A stretch of DNA of 64,000 nucleotides from Ilyomonas sp965199905 (GTDB taxonomy: Bacteria > Bacteroidota > Bacteroidia > Chitinophagales > Chitinophagaceae). The notes beneath the pieces were generated by a model. That model saw only the letters and a program-made list of their open reading frames with translations. It made no database searches and was not told where the DNA came from. Of the stretch, positions 35,795 through 44,745 are shown one piece after another. Location: NCBI GenBank assembly GCA_965199905.1, contig OZ241366.1:124001-188000 (forward strand). Reading direction: 5' to 3'. The position numbers and the translations under genes are program-made. Position 1 is the stretch's first letter; each line of letters begins with the position of its first letter.

Positions 35795-35878
35795 GAAAAA
35801 GCCCAATCAGTGCCCGGAACCTCCATGTGTGCGACGCAACTGCCGATCACCAAAGTGACGGACGATGGTTACCAAAAA
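35795..35878 (-). repeat. Dispersed intergenic repeat, copy E (short subtype)
   Basis: Reverse-strand reading: TTGGTAACCATCGTCCGTCAC, loop, GTGA hairpin (stem at 35847-35850 and 35855-35858), GATCGGCAGTTGCGTCGCAC, GGTTCCGGGCACTGATTGGG. It is the cleanest short-subtype copy. It lies in the 466-base divergent gap between pruA and the first kinase; apart from this repeat and the pruA -7 box nothing else was seen there. Confidence 0.85.
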
Positions 35879-36043
35879 GAAAAACATTTGCTTTGTAAAC
35901 AGCCATGATAAAACTGTCGGGGCATTGTATTGAAAGATTGCAGCTAACAGCTCAAAGCTGCGAGTCTATTGATTGGTCGTTAAATTGCTGATAAACAGGT
36001 CGTTTGATTTCGGTTGGCGAACGACAAATTTTATTTTCGTGAT

Positions 36044-37390
36044 ATGCTTAAAAAGACTTTCCCGGTTATTGTTGTGCTGATTGCGCTATCGGTGCTGGGT
36101 GCTATCATACTGCAGATATCGTGGCTGAACAATCAGTATATTATTCAGCAGGAGCGATATTACAGTAAGGCGACAACCGCTGCTTTTAATGTGAAGGAAG
36201 ACATTAGCCGGCAGATCATGAACAGCATTCCGCGAACCAGCCGCCTGAGAAACCTGATACCAATTGACCTGGAGCCGCTGATGATTTCGCGCCCGTCGGT
36301 AAGCAGCCGTTTTACTACCATTGAGATTGGCAAAATGATACGCGGAGCGCTGAATGAGCAGGGACTGAAAGACGTGACCTTCGAGTTTGGTGTAACTACT
36401 GTTCCGAGAGGCGATAGAAATTTTGAGAACGTGGAGTTGCAGTCGAGAGACTTTGTGATAGCGTCTTTGGATACAAATAACAACCGGAATGTTTCGATAC
36501 CAATATTATCCGAATCGTCGGATCTGCCGGTAATGGCAGCCAATGAAAACCTATGGATTACTATCACGCATTTTTATCCTACGGTGCGTAGCTCTCTGGT
36601 GCCGCAGTTTATAGCGTCGGGCGCTTTTACGGTGATCATTCTGGCGGCATTTTCCCTGACTGTAAAAACCATTCTTGACCAACGCAAGCTAAGCAAAATC
36701 AAGAATGATTTTGTAAACAATATGACGCATGAACTGAAGACGCCGCTGGCTACCATTTCGCTGGCGGTGGATGCGCTGCAAAATACTAAAGTGATGGGCA
36801 ATGCGGAGAAGAGCATTTACTTCAGCGATATTATTAAGCAGGAAAATAAACGCATGAACAAACATGTGGAAACGATACTGCAGGCCGCTCTGATGGATAA
36901 GCAGGATATGCGGCTGACGCTGATGCCGCTTCACGCGCATGAAGTGATCCGGAAAGTAGTAAATACTTTCGCGCTGCAACTGACCGATAAGGGTGGCGTG
37001 ATTGACCTGAACCTAAATGCAAAGAATGATCTGGTAAATGCGGATGAAACGCATTTTACCAACCTTATTAATAACCTTGTGGACAATGCGGTAAAATATT
37101 CGAAAGAGAACCTGCGCATTGTGATAACTACGCATTGTACCGGTAAGTTTTTAGTGATACAGGTGCAGGATAATGGCATTGGTATGAGCAAGGAAACCGT
37201 GAAGCGAATTTTTGAAAAATTCTACCGGGCACATACCGGCAATGTGCATAATGTAAAAGGTTTCGGGCTGGGAATGAGCTATGTAAAATCGGTTGTGGAT
37301 GCACATAATGGCAGAATAAGAGTGGATAGCGTGATGGGCAAAGGAAGTGCGTTTTTGTTAGACATTCCTTTGTATAAACCGGAGAAGTAA
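36044..37390 (+). CDS. Sensor histidine kinase (two membrane helices)
   Basis: 448 residues from the ATG at 36044; the TTG at 36014 would add ten hydrophilic residues. Membrane helix at about 5-27, a periplasmic sensor region of about 170 residues, a second helix near 200-222, then H-box NNMTHELKTPLATIS, N-box NLINNLVDNAVKYS, G1 DNGIGMS, F-box FEKFYR and G2 GFGLGMSYVKSVV, all intact. It resembles the RprX-type kinases of Bacteroidota, which normally pair with an OmpR-like regulator, but none is encoded next to it. A second kinase follows after 53 bases. Confidence 0.93.
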   Translation: MLKKTFPVIVVLIALSVLGAIILQISWLNNQYIIQQERYYSKATTAAFNVKEDISRQIMNSIPRTSRLRNLIPIDLEPLMISRPSVSSRFTTIEIGKMIRGALNEQGLKDVTFEFGVTTVPRGDRNFENVELQSRDFVIASLDTNNNRNVSIPILSESSDLPVMAANENLWITITHFYPTVRSSLVPQFIASGAFTVIILAAFSLTVKTILDQRKLSKIKNDFVNNMTHELKTPLATISLAVDALQNTKVMGNAEKSIYFSDIIKQENKRMNKHVETILQAALMDKQDMRLTLMPLHAHEVIRKVVNTFALQLTDKGGVIDLNLNAKNDLVNADETHFTNLINNLVDNAVKYSKENLRIVITTHCTGKFLVIQVQDNGIGMSKETVKRIFEKFYRAHTGNVHNVKGFGLGMSYVKSVVDAHNGRIRVDSVMGKGSAFLLDIPLYKPEK

Positions 37391-37443
37391 ATGAGCTTTG
37401 CCTGCTTGCTTTTCGCTTCGCTATTTTTACTTCTTTTATTGTT

Positions 37444-38601
37444 ATGATTCAATGGCTCAACTGGAGAAATTTACTGGCAATTGTTGCCATCCTGATTGTA
37501 TCGGGCACCATCATTTACTCGCAATACTTAGCGCATAAAATTGCTGATGATGAGACGCGTAAAATAAAGACCTGGGTAGAAGCGCAGAAAACGGTAATGA
37601 ACAGCAACGACCCGCTCAGCATTACACTTGCTTCCACCATCAGCCAGGAGAATACGGATATTCCTATCATTGAAACCAATGAGCGAGACAGCATCACCAA
37701 TTACCGCAATATTGACAGCGGTAAAGTAGCTGCAAACGGGAACTATTTGTATGATGAGTTAACTACTTTTAAAGCGCAGCATCAGCCTATTATTCTCAAA
37801 TTATCCAATACACCTTATATCGCTAACCGGTATTATTATGGCGTAAGCCAACTTCAACAGGAAGTAAGGTATTACCCGATTGTGCAGCTTATTATTGTTG
37901 GCTTTTTTATAGTGGTAATTGTGATTGCGCAGCGCAGCAGCTACCGCAGCACCCAGAACCAGTTGTGGGCAGGTATGGCAAAAGAAACCGCGCACCAGTT
38001 GGGCACGCCGGTAACGAGTTTGCAGGGTTGGGTAGAAATGCTGAAAGAAGGTGGCGTTGATGCAAAGCAGTTGGCGCCTGAGATTGAAAAAGATGTAAAC
38101 CGCTTATTGCTGATTACTGACCGGTTTGGTAAGATAGGAAGCCAGCCAAAACTGGAAGAACGCAACCTGGTAGAACAGGTGAGCGTGATGATGGATTATA
38201 TGCGCAAACGCGCGGGTGGTAAAGTTGTATTTAGCTTTAATAACAATGGCAAAACAAGCATGCCTGCTTTGATATCGGCACCGCTATTTGATTGGGTGAT
38301 TGAGAATTTACTTAAAAACGGGCTGGATGCGATGGACGGAAAAGGAAAGCTTTCTGTTCATATTACGGATACAACTACGCATAATATTGTAGAAGTGAGT
38401 GATACCGGAAAAGGCATTACAAAAGCGAACCTAAAGAAAGTGTTCAAACCGGGATTTACAACTAAAAAACGTGGCTGGGGATTGGGGCTTACGCTTACAA
38501 AACGCATCATTGAACAATATCATCACGGTGCCATATTTATTAAAAACAGTGAGCCGGGAAAGGGAACTACCTTTCGGATAGAACTTCCGAAAGGAAGCTG
38601 A
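37444..38601 (+). CDS. Sensor histidine kinase (AHQLGTP type)
   Basis: 385 residues. Two membrane helices (about 8-24 and 138-160) flank a short periplasmic loop. The H-box is ETAHQLGTPVTSLQGW, a variant frequent in Bacteroidota where Gly-Thr replaces Arg-Thr; N-box ENLLKNGLDAM, G1 DTGKGI and G2 GWGLGLTLTKRII are intact. It forms a tandem kinase pair with the preceding gene, probably one operon, without a response regulator. Confidence 0.9.
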   Translation: MIQWLNWRNLLAIVAILIVSGTIIYSQYLAHKIADDETRKIKTWVEAQKTVMNSNDPLSITLASTISQENTDIPIIETNERDSITNYRNIDSGKVAANGNYLYDELTTFKAQHQPIILKLSNTPYIANRYYYGVSQLQQEVRYYPIVQLIIVGFFIVVIVIAQRSSYRSTQNQLWAGMAKETAHQLGTPVTSLQGWVEMLKEGGVDAKQLAPEIEKDVNRLLLITDRFGKIGSQPKLEERNLVEQVSVMMDYMRKRAGGKVVFSFNNNGKTSMPALISAPLFDWVIENLLKNGLDAMDGKGKLSVHITDTTTHNIVEVSDTGKGITKANLKKVFKPGFTTKKRGWGLGLTLTKRIIEQYHHGAIFIKNSEPGKGTTFRIELPKGS

Positions 38602-38731
38602 AAGGGTTGAATATTTTATAAGTAGATTTAATATTATTTACAAAGTTGAACTTTGGAATTCATCGTAAATATTACTTCTTACATATTAAATATTGAACTC
38701 TCCATCATCATCGTTTTTCGTTTGAAACTAC

Positions 38732-38739
38732 TACATTTG
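38732..38739 (+). promoter_or_regulatory. -7 box upstream of tRNA-Leu
   Basis: TACATTTG matches TAnnTTTG and ends 13 bases before the first base of the tRNA, a good distance for its promoter. Confidence 0.45.
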
Positions 38740-38752
38740 CCACCCCAAAGTT

Positions 38753-38837
38753 GCGGAGGTGGCGAAACTGGTAGACGCACTACTTTGAGGTGGTAGCGCC
38801 TGTCATGGGCGTGGGAGTTCGAATCTCCTCTTCCGCA
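38753..38837 (+). tRNA. tRNA-Leu (anticodon GAG)
   Basis: 85 bases fold as a type II (long variable arm) tRNA. Acceptor arm GCGGAGG pairs with CTTCCGC, discriminator A at 38837, D-arm GGCGAAACTGGTAGACGC, anticodon stem CTACT/GGTAG with loop TTGAGGT, so the anticodon is GAG at 38787-38789 (reads CUC/CUU). The long variable arm GCGCCTGTCATGGGCGT and T-loop GTTCGAATC are typical of leucine. The 3' CCA is not encoded. A hairpin terminator follows directly. Confidence 0.96.
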
Positions 38838-38838
38838 C

Positions 38839-38873
38839 AAAAAAGATGAAGCTTAAATGGCTTCATCTTTTTT
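38839..38873 (+). terminator. Intrinsic terminator after tRNA-Leu
   Basis: Perfect 14-bp stem AAAAAAGATGAAGC / GCTTCATCTTTTTT (38839-38852, 38860-38873), 7-base loop, T-tract at the end. Confidence 0.92.
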
Positions 38874-38891
38874 ATTTCAAGTCTATTAATT

Positions 38892-39335
38892 TTAAAATAT
38901 CAGGTCGCAATTGCGTTCCGTGGTGTTTACTTCTGCGCCGTGCCGCTTGTAGAAATCAATTGCATTCTGATTTCATTCCGATATCTGCCAGCGTAATTTT
39001 TTGCAGCCGTTTTCTTTCGCAATTGCGATTACAGATTGCAATTGTTGAATACCAATGCCGCCTTTCCGGTGTTCTTCAGTTACGTACAAATCATCTACAT
39101 GAATTGCCTTTCCAGACCATGAATAATATGCTGAAAAATAAGTGATAAAACCAGTAATGATATTCTCCTCAGTTTCACTAACCAGGCAATGAACATGGTC
39201 TTTGTCTTTCTTCGTTTGTTCCAGCGAAATCAAAAGATTATCCGGTGTTTTCTGAAAAGTGGCGAATTCTTTTTGCAAGCCGAAGATGGCTTTATAATCA
39301 CTGATTCTGGCTTTGCGGATGATAAAATAACTTAT
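38892..39335 (-). pseudogene. GNAT acetyltransferase pseudogene (nonsense codon and lost start)
   Basis: The reverse frame from 39335 to 38892 spells a complete GNAT domain of 147 residues: ISYFIIRKARISDYKAIFGL at the start, HVDDLYVTEEHRKGGIG (acetyl-CoA-binding motif A) in the middle, and CKKLRWQISE-stop-NQNAIDFYKRHGAE at the end. The stop (TGA, 38973-38975) stands where the family has Trp (TGG), and the expected start codon is ATA at 39333-39335. The two changes are both G to A. Only a 101-residue open frame (38973-39278) remains. Sequencing error is an alternative for either change but less likely for both. Confidence 0.8.
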
Positions 39336-39359
39336 GCCAATATGTTTACATGATGACTA

Positions 39360-40349
39360 TTACAACAGGTTTTTGCTTTGTAAATACTCTGCTATTTGAA
39401 CTGCATTGGTAGCGGCGCCTTTGCGAAGGTTATCGCTTACAATCCACATATTTAGCGTATTTGGCTGGGTATCGTCGCGGCGTAACCTGCCTACAAATAC
39501 GTCATCTTTATCGTGCGCCCACATGGGCATCGGGTATTGAGCGTTGTCAATATCATCCTGCACTACAACGCCGGGCGCATTGTGTAATAATTGCCTGATA
39601 TCTTCAATGGTAAAATCATTTTCAAACTCCACGTTTACGCTTTCGCTGTGCCCGCCAACAACGGGAATGCGCACCGTGGTTGCCGTAACGCGAATGCTGT
39701 CATCGCCCATAATCTTTTGGGTTTCATTCACCATTTTCATTTCTTCTTTGGTATAGCCATTGGGAAGAAATACATCAATCTGCGGAATGACATTGAGGTC
39801 GATAGGATACTTATAAGCCATATCGCCTTCTTTTCCCTCGCGTTCATTGAACAACTGGTCAACCGCTTTTTTACCAGTGCCGGTAACGCTCTGATAAGTG
39901 CTTACAACAATGCGTTTAATCTTATATTTATCATGCAAAGGCTTTAAAGCTACCACCATTTGTATGGTGGAACAATTGGGGTTGGCGATAATTTTATCAT
40001 TAGCCGTTAATACATTGGCATTCACTTCGGGAACAACTAATTTTTTGGTAGCATCCATGCGCCAGGCGCTGCTGTTGTCAATCACAGTAATGCCGGCTTC
40101 GGCAAACTTTGGCGCCCACTCCAGCGAGGTGCTGCCGCCGGCCGAGAAGATGGCGACATCGGGCTTTGCGGCGATGGCATCCGTCATAGAAACGACTTTG
40201 TATCCTTTTTCCTTAAACTCAATTTCCTTGCCCACAGACTTTTCGGATGCTACAGGAAATAATTCGGTTACGGGAAAATTACGCTCGCGCAATACCTGCA
40301 GCATTTTGGTGCCTACCAGCCCGGTAGCGCCGACTACGGCTACTTTCAT
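39360..40349 (-). CDS. asd: Aspartate-semialdehyde dehydrogenase
   Basis: 329 residues. Reduces beta-aspartyl phosphate to aspartate semialdehyde, the branch point for lysine, threonine, methionine and isoleucine. The Rossmann motif VVGATGLVG is at 5-13, the catalytic Cys126 in NPNCSTIQMV, and the His base in GGHSESVNVEF. The gene is monocistronic, downstream of a leader that carries an attenuator-like structure, and next to the GNAT pseudogene on the same strand. Its product feeds dapA, encoded at 3.8-4.7 kb. Confidence 0.95.
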   Translation of the reverse strand: MKVAVVGATGLVGTKMLQVLRERNFPVTELFPVASEKSVGKEIEFKEKGYKVVSMTDAIAAKPDVAIFSAGGSTSLEWAPKFAEAGITVIDNSSAWRMDATKKLVVPEVNANVLTANDKIIANPNCSTIQMVVALKPLHDKYKIKRIVVSTYQSVTGTGKKAVDQLFNEREGKEGDMAYKYPIDLNVIPQIDVFLPNGYTKEEMKMVNETQKIMGDDSIRVTATTVRIPVVGGHSESVNVEFENDFTIEDIRQLLHNAPGVVVQDDIDNAQYPMPMWAHDKDDVFVGRLRRDDTQPNTLNMWIVSDNLRKGAATNAVQIAEYLQSKNLL

Positions 40350-40385
40350 AATGGTTATTGTTTTAGTTATTTATAGTTACACAAA

Positions 40386-40414
40386 AAAGCCTTCCCCGTT
40401 TTGAGGAAGGCTTT
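40386..40414 (-). terminator. Attenuator-type terminator in the asd leader
   Basis: On the transcript strand the arms AAAGCCTTCCTC and GGGGAAGGCTTT pair over 12 bp (one G-T wobble) around loop AAAAC, followed by TTTTTT. It ends 37 bases before the asd ATG and lies inside the leader, not after a gene, so it is expected to control readthrough into asd. An upstream GGGAAGG (40453-40447) can pair with the same CCTTCC arm to form an antiterminator. Confidence 0.65.
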
Positions 40415-40443
40415 GCTTTATATCTGTTGTTACAAACGCGCAA

Positions 40444-40503
40444 TCACCTTCCCTGCAAGAGAATCTTAACTGTGCGCTTTGCAGTATAAATCAATGTGAT
40501 CAT
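40444..40503 (-). CDS. Putative leader peptide of the asd attenuator
   Basis: ATG at 40503 to TGA at 40444 encodes 19 residues, MITLIYTAKRTVKILLQGR: three Thr, three Ile and two Lys, all end products of the aspartate pathway that Asd serves. Its last codons overlap the GGGAAGG segment that competes for the terminator arm. No ribosome-binding site is evident and the ATG is only a few bases from the predicted transcript start, so translation is inferred. Confidence 0.4.
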   Translation of the reverse strand: MITLIYTAKRTVKILLQGR

Positions 40504-40511
40504 TTGCAGCG

Positions 40512-40543
40512 CAAAAGTAGGAGGAAAATGAATTAATGATCAA
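40512..40543 (-). promoter_or_regulatory. Promoter of the asd leader
   Basis: On the reverse strand a TTTG (40544-40541) is followed after 21 bases... by TACTTTTG (40519-40512), the Bacteroidota -33/-7 pair with normal spacing. It predicts a start near 40506 and a leader of about 155 bases. Confidence 0.55.
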
Positions 40544-40544
40544 A

Positions 40545-41171
40545 AAAAGTTTGCCACTGTATTGTACAGAGACTTGGTTTTCCTGCAGATCGGAATGCAT
40601 TTATGTTCTGCGCCTTTGCCGGAGTGTATTACGCGTTTTTTATGGAGGGTTTGTTCAATAAACTGTTTCAGGAGATAAAATGGTGTTTACTGTTGAGTTA
40701 TGCGCCGGTTTGTTTCTATCCTTTAACGAGAGCAGACAATCTTTTATGGTGGTTTTGAAAAGCAGGTAAAGCAATTTGAGAAAGATTTTATTTAAAAAGA
40801 ATGCTAACAAAAATTTGCGGGATATGTAGAATTAATGTAGAACGGATAAAAAGTAACATCTTATTTCCGGATTTTAAGGTTGAGTCACATTTTATAAATG
40901 TTTTTTACTTAGTAATTGATTGGTATAATCGTTTCACGAAAACTTTTCTCCTGCTCTTTTTTAAAGTGTAAATTTTACATAAATATTTGTGTAGAAAAAT
41001 GTCGACATCCTTGTTTTTGGCATGATTGTGGAAAGTGCGCTGCCGCAAATCGGAAAACAAAGCTTCGTTTTCGACGATTGCAGAATGAAAAGCAGGCAAG
41101 GAATTCATATCAGGCAAAAAGCACCAATCAATAACACGAGAACATTTTATAAGTTAAAACACCAGTAATTA
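40545..41171. other. Gene-free stretch upstream of the first beta-helix gene
   Basis: About 630 AT-rich bases between the asd promoter and the start of the beta-helix gene. Small frames on both strands (for example 40905-41117 reverse, 40916-41134 forward) overlap each other and have no family features. No clear hairpin or repeat was found; it may hold the regulatory region of the beta-helix gene. Confidence 0.5.
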
Positions 41172-44100
41172 ATGAGAAAGTTACTTTTACCTATTTTATT
41201 TCTTCATCTGGCAGTGGTAGTAAATGCGGCGACGTACTATTTTTCTTCACAATCAGGTGACGATTCAAGAACATCTGACGAGGCCCAAAGTTCATCGACT
41301 CCCTGGAAAACTATTGACAAACTGAATCTTATTATGCCGACTTTAGAAGCCGGCGATCAGGTGTTGTTTAAAAGAGGCGAATCATTCAATGGCGGTATGG
41401 TTATCACTGCTTCAGGCAACAGTTCGGCTTCCATTTATTTTGGTGCTTATGGTTCAGGAGTTAAACCCATCATCACTGGTTTCTCTTTTTTAAGCGATTG
41501 GACGCAAGTGAAAAGTAATATTTGGGAATGCCCGTTCTGGCAGCCGTCCGGTGTTGAAAATATGGTAACTAAAAGCGGAAAGCAGGTAGCTATGGGAAGA
41601 TATCCTAACCGGGGCGAGGCTAATGGCGGTTACCTGACTCTCGATTCGCACGTTGGATTGACTCAATTAACCAGTAAGCAACTTCCTTCGTCACCAAACT
41701 GGACAGGCGCTGATGTTGCCATCCGCAAAAACAGGTGGGTAATTGACAGAAGCACTATTCTCTCTCATTCAGGTACAACACTGAATTTCGTTTCAGGCTC
41801 TGATAATTCCATCACTGATAAGTATGGATTTTTTATTGAGAATAGCCCAAACACATTAGATTCGGACGGTGAGTGGTTTTACGATAAAGCACGCAATAAA
41901 ATGCAGATGTATTTTGATAATGACAACCCAACTTCTTACTCGCTTCGTGGCAGTACGGTTGAGGTACTGGTTACTATCGCTTTTCAAAAGTATGTAACGT
42001 TTGAAAATCTTATTTTTCAAGGTGCTAACAAGTATGCCTTTAATCTAACCAACAGTGATTATATCCAGATCAATAACTGCGCTATCAATTTTACGGGTAT
42101 CAATGCTGTTGCCGGTTTAAGCTCTTACAATTTTACGCTTACCAAATCTAAAATCAACGATGCTAATAATAATGGTATCGATATGAGCTGGAACTGCAGC
42201 AATGCTGTAATTATGAATAATAATTTCAAGCGCACTGCCAACATTCCGGGCATGAACCAGAATGCGCATGGCGCTTTTCAGGGTATTAACATTAGAGGTG
42301 ATAATAATCTAATTTCTTATAACAACTTCGATAGCACGGGCGCTAATGCTGTGCATTTTGAAGGAGATTATAGCACAGTTAGTTATAACTATATTAATGT
42401 GTTTGGTTTTATAGTAGACGATTGCGGCGGTATCTATACAGGTCAGGGTCTTGGCGATAATACACAGTACAATAGCAAATCTATAACGAATAATATTGTT
42501 TTGAATGGTATCGGTGCCACAGCCGGTACAGACGATGCTACTTATATTGCCACACAAGGAATTTATCTTGACGACAATACGAACCATGTAACTGTAACCG
42601 GAAATACGGTAGCTAATTGTGGACAGGCAGGAATATTCAACCACAATGCTACTTTCACCAACTTATCCGGCAACACTTTGTACAATAACGGTAAATCGCA
42701 ATTGATGGTGGTTCGCTCAAATAACCCTACGAGCAATGTAACTATCAGGGATAACATTGCTTTTTCGAAAACCGTTTCGCAGCAAGCTATGCGTGCTGAA
42801 AGCTATTACGGCAGCAACAATATATCTGGAATCGGCGATGTGGATGCTAACTATTATTGCCGTCCTATTGATAATAACTATGTTTTTTACGACATGTATT
42901 TATCGGGTGGGCAATACTATACTTCGTATGACAACCTGAACACATGGCGCAGCAAGTTTGGATTGGATAAAAATTCCAAAGGAGCGCCGGCTACCATTCC
43001 GTCTTTCACAGCAAGCAATTTGTCGGAAGCAAATATGTACACAAACGGCAGCTTTAATTCAAGTGTTGGCGATGTAGGTTCTTATGCATCCAACGGAGAC
43101 ATGTCGAAAGTTTGGGTAGCCAATAAATTGGATGATGGTACGCTACAAGTTACGTCTTCATCGTATCCATCCACCAATAATTATATGCTTACATTGCCGT
43201 TGAACACCAGCATCGTGGCAGGACAATCTTACCAGCTTACTTTTAGCTTGCAGGGAGGGTCCGGCAATGCACCGCTTAGCGTATACATCCGTCAAAATTC
43301 TTCGCCGCAAATTGATCTTACTGTAAGAACACAGATTCCGATCTCAACGTCACGGCAGGAAATCAAATTAGCTTTTACAGCAACTGCTTCTTCTTCATCA
43401 GGCGCTCTTGAGTTTGATGTGGCAGCACCAAATGGAGCCGTATGGTTAGATAATGTAAATCTGCAAAAAGCAACCATTACGCCTACTAACCTGGATGATT
43501 ACATTGTGTTTCAGGTAAATCCGTCTACAACTCCTTTAAAAATAAATTTGAACGGTACATATTATGACGCAACAGGCAACACATTTAGCGGCAATGTTAC
43601 CATACCATCTTACGGATCTGTTGTATTATTCAAAACTAAAGGAACCACAGTTAATTCCTTAACAGCTAAAAGCACAGAGTCAGTAAGCGTAGATGCGAAA
43701 CTGGTAGATGCTTCAGCAGTCAGCTCCTCTGGCACTTCCACGGCTGATGTAAACTGGACAACAGAAAACCAGAGCGATGAAGCAGCTTACTATAAAGTTG
43801 AGCGTTCTACTGATAACAGTGTTTTTACATCTGTAGGAAAGGTAACTGCAAAAACAAGCACTTCCACATCTGTGAATTATGCTTTGAATGATGCTACTCC
43901 GGCAGCAGGAAAGAATTACTATCGCGTTACAGAATTCAATGCAAGTGATTCAAAAATTAGCAGCCAGATTGTGACGCTGAATAACATAAGCTTTAAAATC
44001 AATCCAAATCCTGCAAAAGATGTGATTCATCTCTTGTTTGATTACCCGGTATCAACTACCGAAACCGTATCGCGCCAGGCTTCAATCCAGGATATGTCAG

Positions 44101-44246
44101 GCGCTACTGTAAAGGCAGTTCAGCTTCCGGTAACAGGCAGCCTGCGCCAGGCAGATATTACCGTATCTGAACTGAAACCAGGCACTTATATATTCACCAT
44201 CCAGGCAGATGGAAAAGCAATCAGCAAGAAATTCCTTAAGTTATAA
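41172..44246 (+). CDS. Secreted right-handed beta-helix protein with T9SS sorting domain (paralogue 1)
   Basis: 1024 residues. Signal peptide 1-19 (ends VVNA). Residues about 25-110 form the N-terminal cap (DQVLFKRGESF, YGSGVKPIITGF). A long right-handed parallel beta-helix follows to about 560, rich in Asn ladders (NNCAIN, GNTVANCGQAGIF) and with VDDCGGIYTGQG as the most conserved loop. Residues about 610-780 look like a carbohydrate-binding sandwich, then a fibronectin-III-like stretch (YKVERSTDN, YYRVTEFNASD), and the last 80 residues are a type A Por sorting domain starting INPNPAKD and ending ISKKFLKL. It is predicted to be exported by T9SS to the cell surface; lyase, epimerase or hydrolase activity on polysaccharide is plausible but unproven. 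Confidence 0.85.
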   Translation: MRKLLLPILFLHLAVVVNAATYYFSSQSGDDSRTSDEAQSSSTPWKTIDKLNLIMPTLEAGDQVLFKRGESFNGGMVITASGNSSASIYFGAYGSGVKPIITGFSFLSDWTQVKSNIWECPFWQPSGVENMVTKSGKQVAMGRYPNRGEANGGYLTLDSHVGLTQLTSKQLPSSPNWTGADVAIRKNRWVIDRSTILSHSGTTLNFVSGSDNSITDKYGFFIENSPNTLDSDGEWFYDKARNKMQMYFDNDNPTSYSLRGSTVEVLVTIAFQKYVTFENLIFQGANKYAFNLTNSDYIQINNCAINFTGINAVAGLSSYNFTLTKSKINDANNNGIDMSWNCSNAVIMNNNFKRTANIPGMNQNAHGAFQGINIRGDNNLISYNNFDSTGANAVHFEGDYSTVSYNYINVFGFIVDDCGGIYTGQGLGDNTQYNSKSITNNIVLNGIGATAGTDDATYIATQGIYLDDNTNHVTVTGNTVANCGQAGIFNHNATFTNLSGNTLYNNGKSQLMVVRSNNPTSNVTIRDNIAFSKTVSQQAMRAESYYGSNNISGIGDVDANYYCRPIDNNYVFYDMYLSGGQYYTSYDNLNTWRSKFGLDKNSKGAPATIPSFTASNLSEANMYTNGSFNSSVGDVGSYASNGDMSKVWVANKLDDGTLQVTSSSYPSTNNYMLTLPLNTSIVAGQSYQLTFSLQGGSGNAPLSVYIRQNSSPQIDLTVRTQIPISTSRQEIKLAFTATASSSSGALEFDVAAPNGAVWLDNVNLQKATITPTNLDDYIVFQVNPSTTPLKINLNGTYYDATGNTFSGNVTIPSYGSVVLFKTKGTTVNSLTAKSTESVSVDAKLVDASAVSSSGTSTADVNWTTENQSDEAAYYKVERSTDNSVFTSVGKVTAKTSTSTSVNYALNDATPAAGKNYYRVTEFNASDSKISSQIVTLNNISFKINPNPAKDVIHLLFDYPVSTTETVSRQASIQDMSGATVKAVQLPVTGSLRQADITVSELKPGTYIFTIQADGKAISKKFLKL

Positions 44247-44270
44247 GTTCATACTTTTTTGAACTGATTC

Positions 44271-44303
44271 ATCCGGCAGTAAAGGCAATCTTTACTGCCG
44301 GAT
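44271..44303 (+). terminator. Intrinsic terminator between the beta-helix genes
   Basis: Perfect 14-bp stem ATCCGGCAGTAAAG / CTTTACTGCCGGAT (44271-44284, 44290-44303), 5-base loop, followed by TTTTTAT. It shows that the two paralogues are separate transcription units. Confidence 0.92.
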
Positions 44304-44745
44304 TTTTTATTATAGAATAATAAATATTCACTTTAAAATTCAATGCACAAGCCGCTTTATAACACCATCAGATTCCTAAGCTTTTTTAGATGAAATGAGA
44401 TAAAGTTGCAACAACGAAAAGCTTATATTTTGCTTTTTACCGCTTATTTCTACTGTATATTCCTAAAAAAAAGATTAAGAAATCGGTCTCTTTTTTTTAT
44501 AACAAGCACACCGTATTAAAATGTCCTTAGACACCTTTAAATTTCCTTAAGCCTATTTTATCTTAGAAAAAAGCATCGGTATTTTGTATCCATAACAGAA
44601 GCGAATCCAATATCATCTTTCGCTAAGTGAATCTGGAAGGTTGGTTTTTCAATATCAAAATTTTCCTTTCAGAACTAAAAAAGTAAACAGTTATTAACCA
44701 ATATCAGCCGCCTTCAAAAAGCGGTAACATTTAAATTCCACTATC
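44304..44745. other. Gene-free stretch upstream of the second beta-helix gene
   Basis: About 440 AT-rich bases, with homopolymer T runs and no reading frame of note. It must contain the promoter of the second beta-helix gene; no consensus element with good spacing was found, and no similarity to the upstream region of the first paralogue was seen. Confidence 0.5.

Noticed and set aside
40905..41134. Small overlapping frames on both strands before the first beta-helix gene
   Set aside because: They overlap each other, have no recognisable domain and unconvincing starts.
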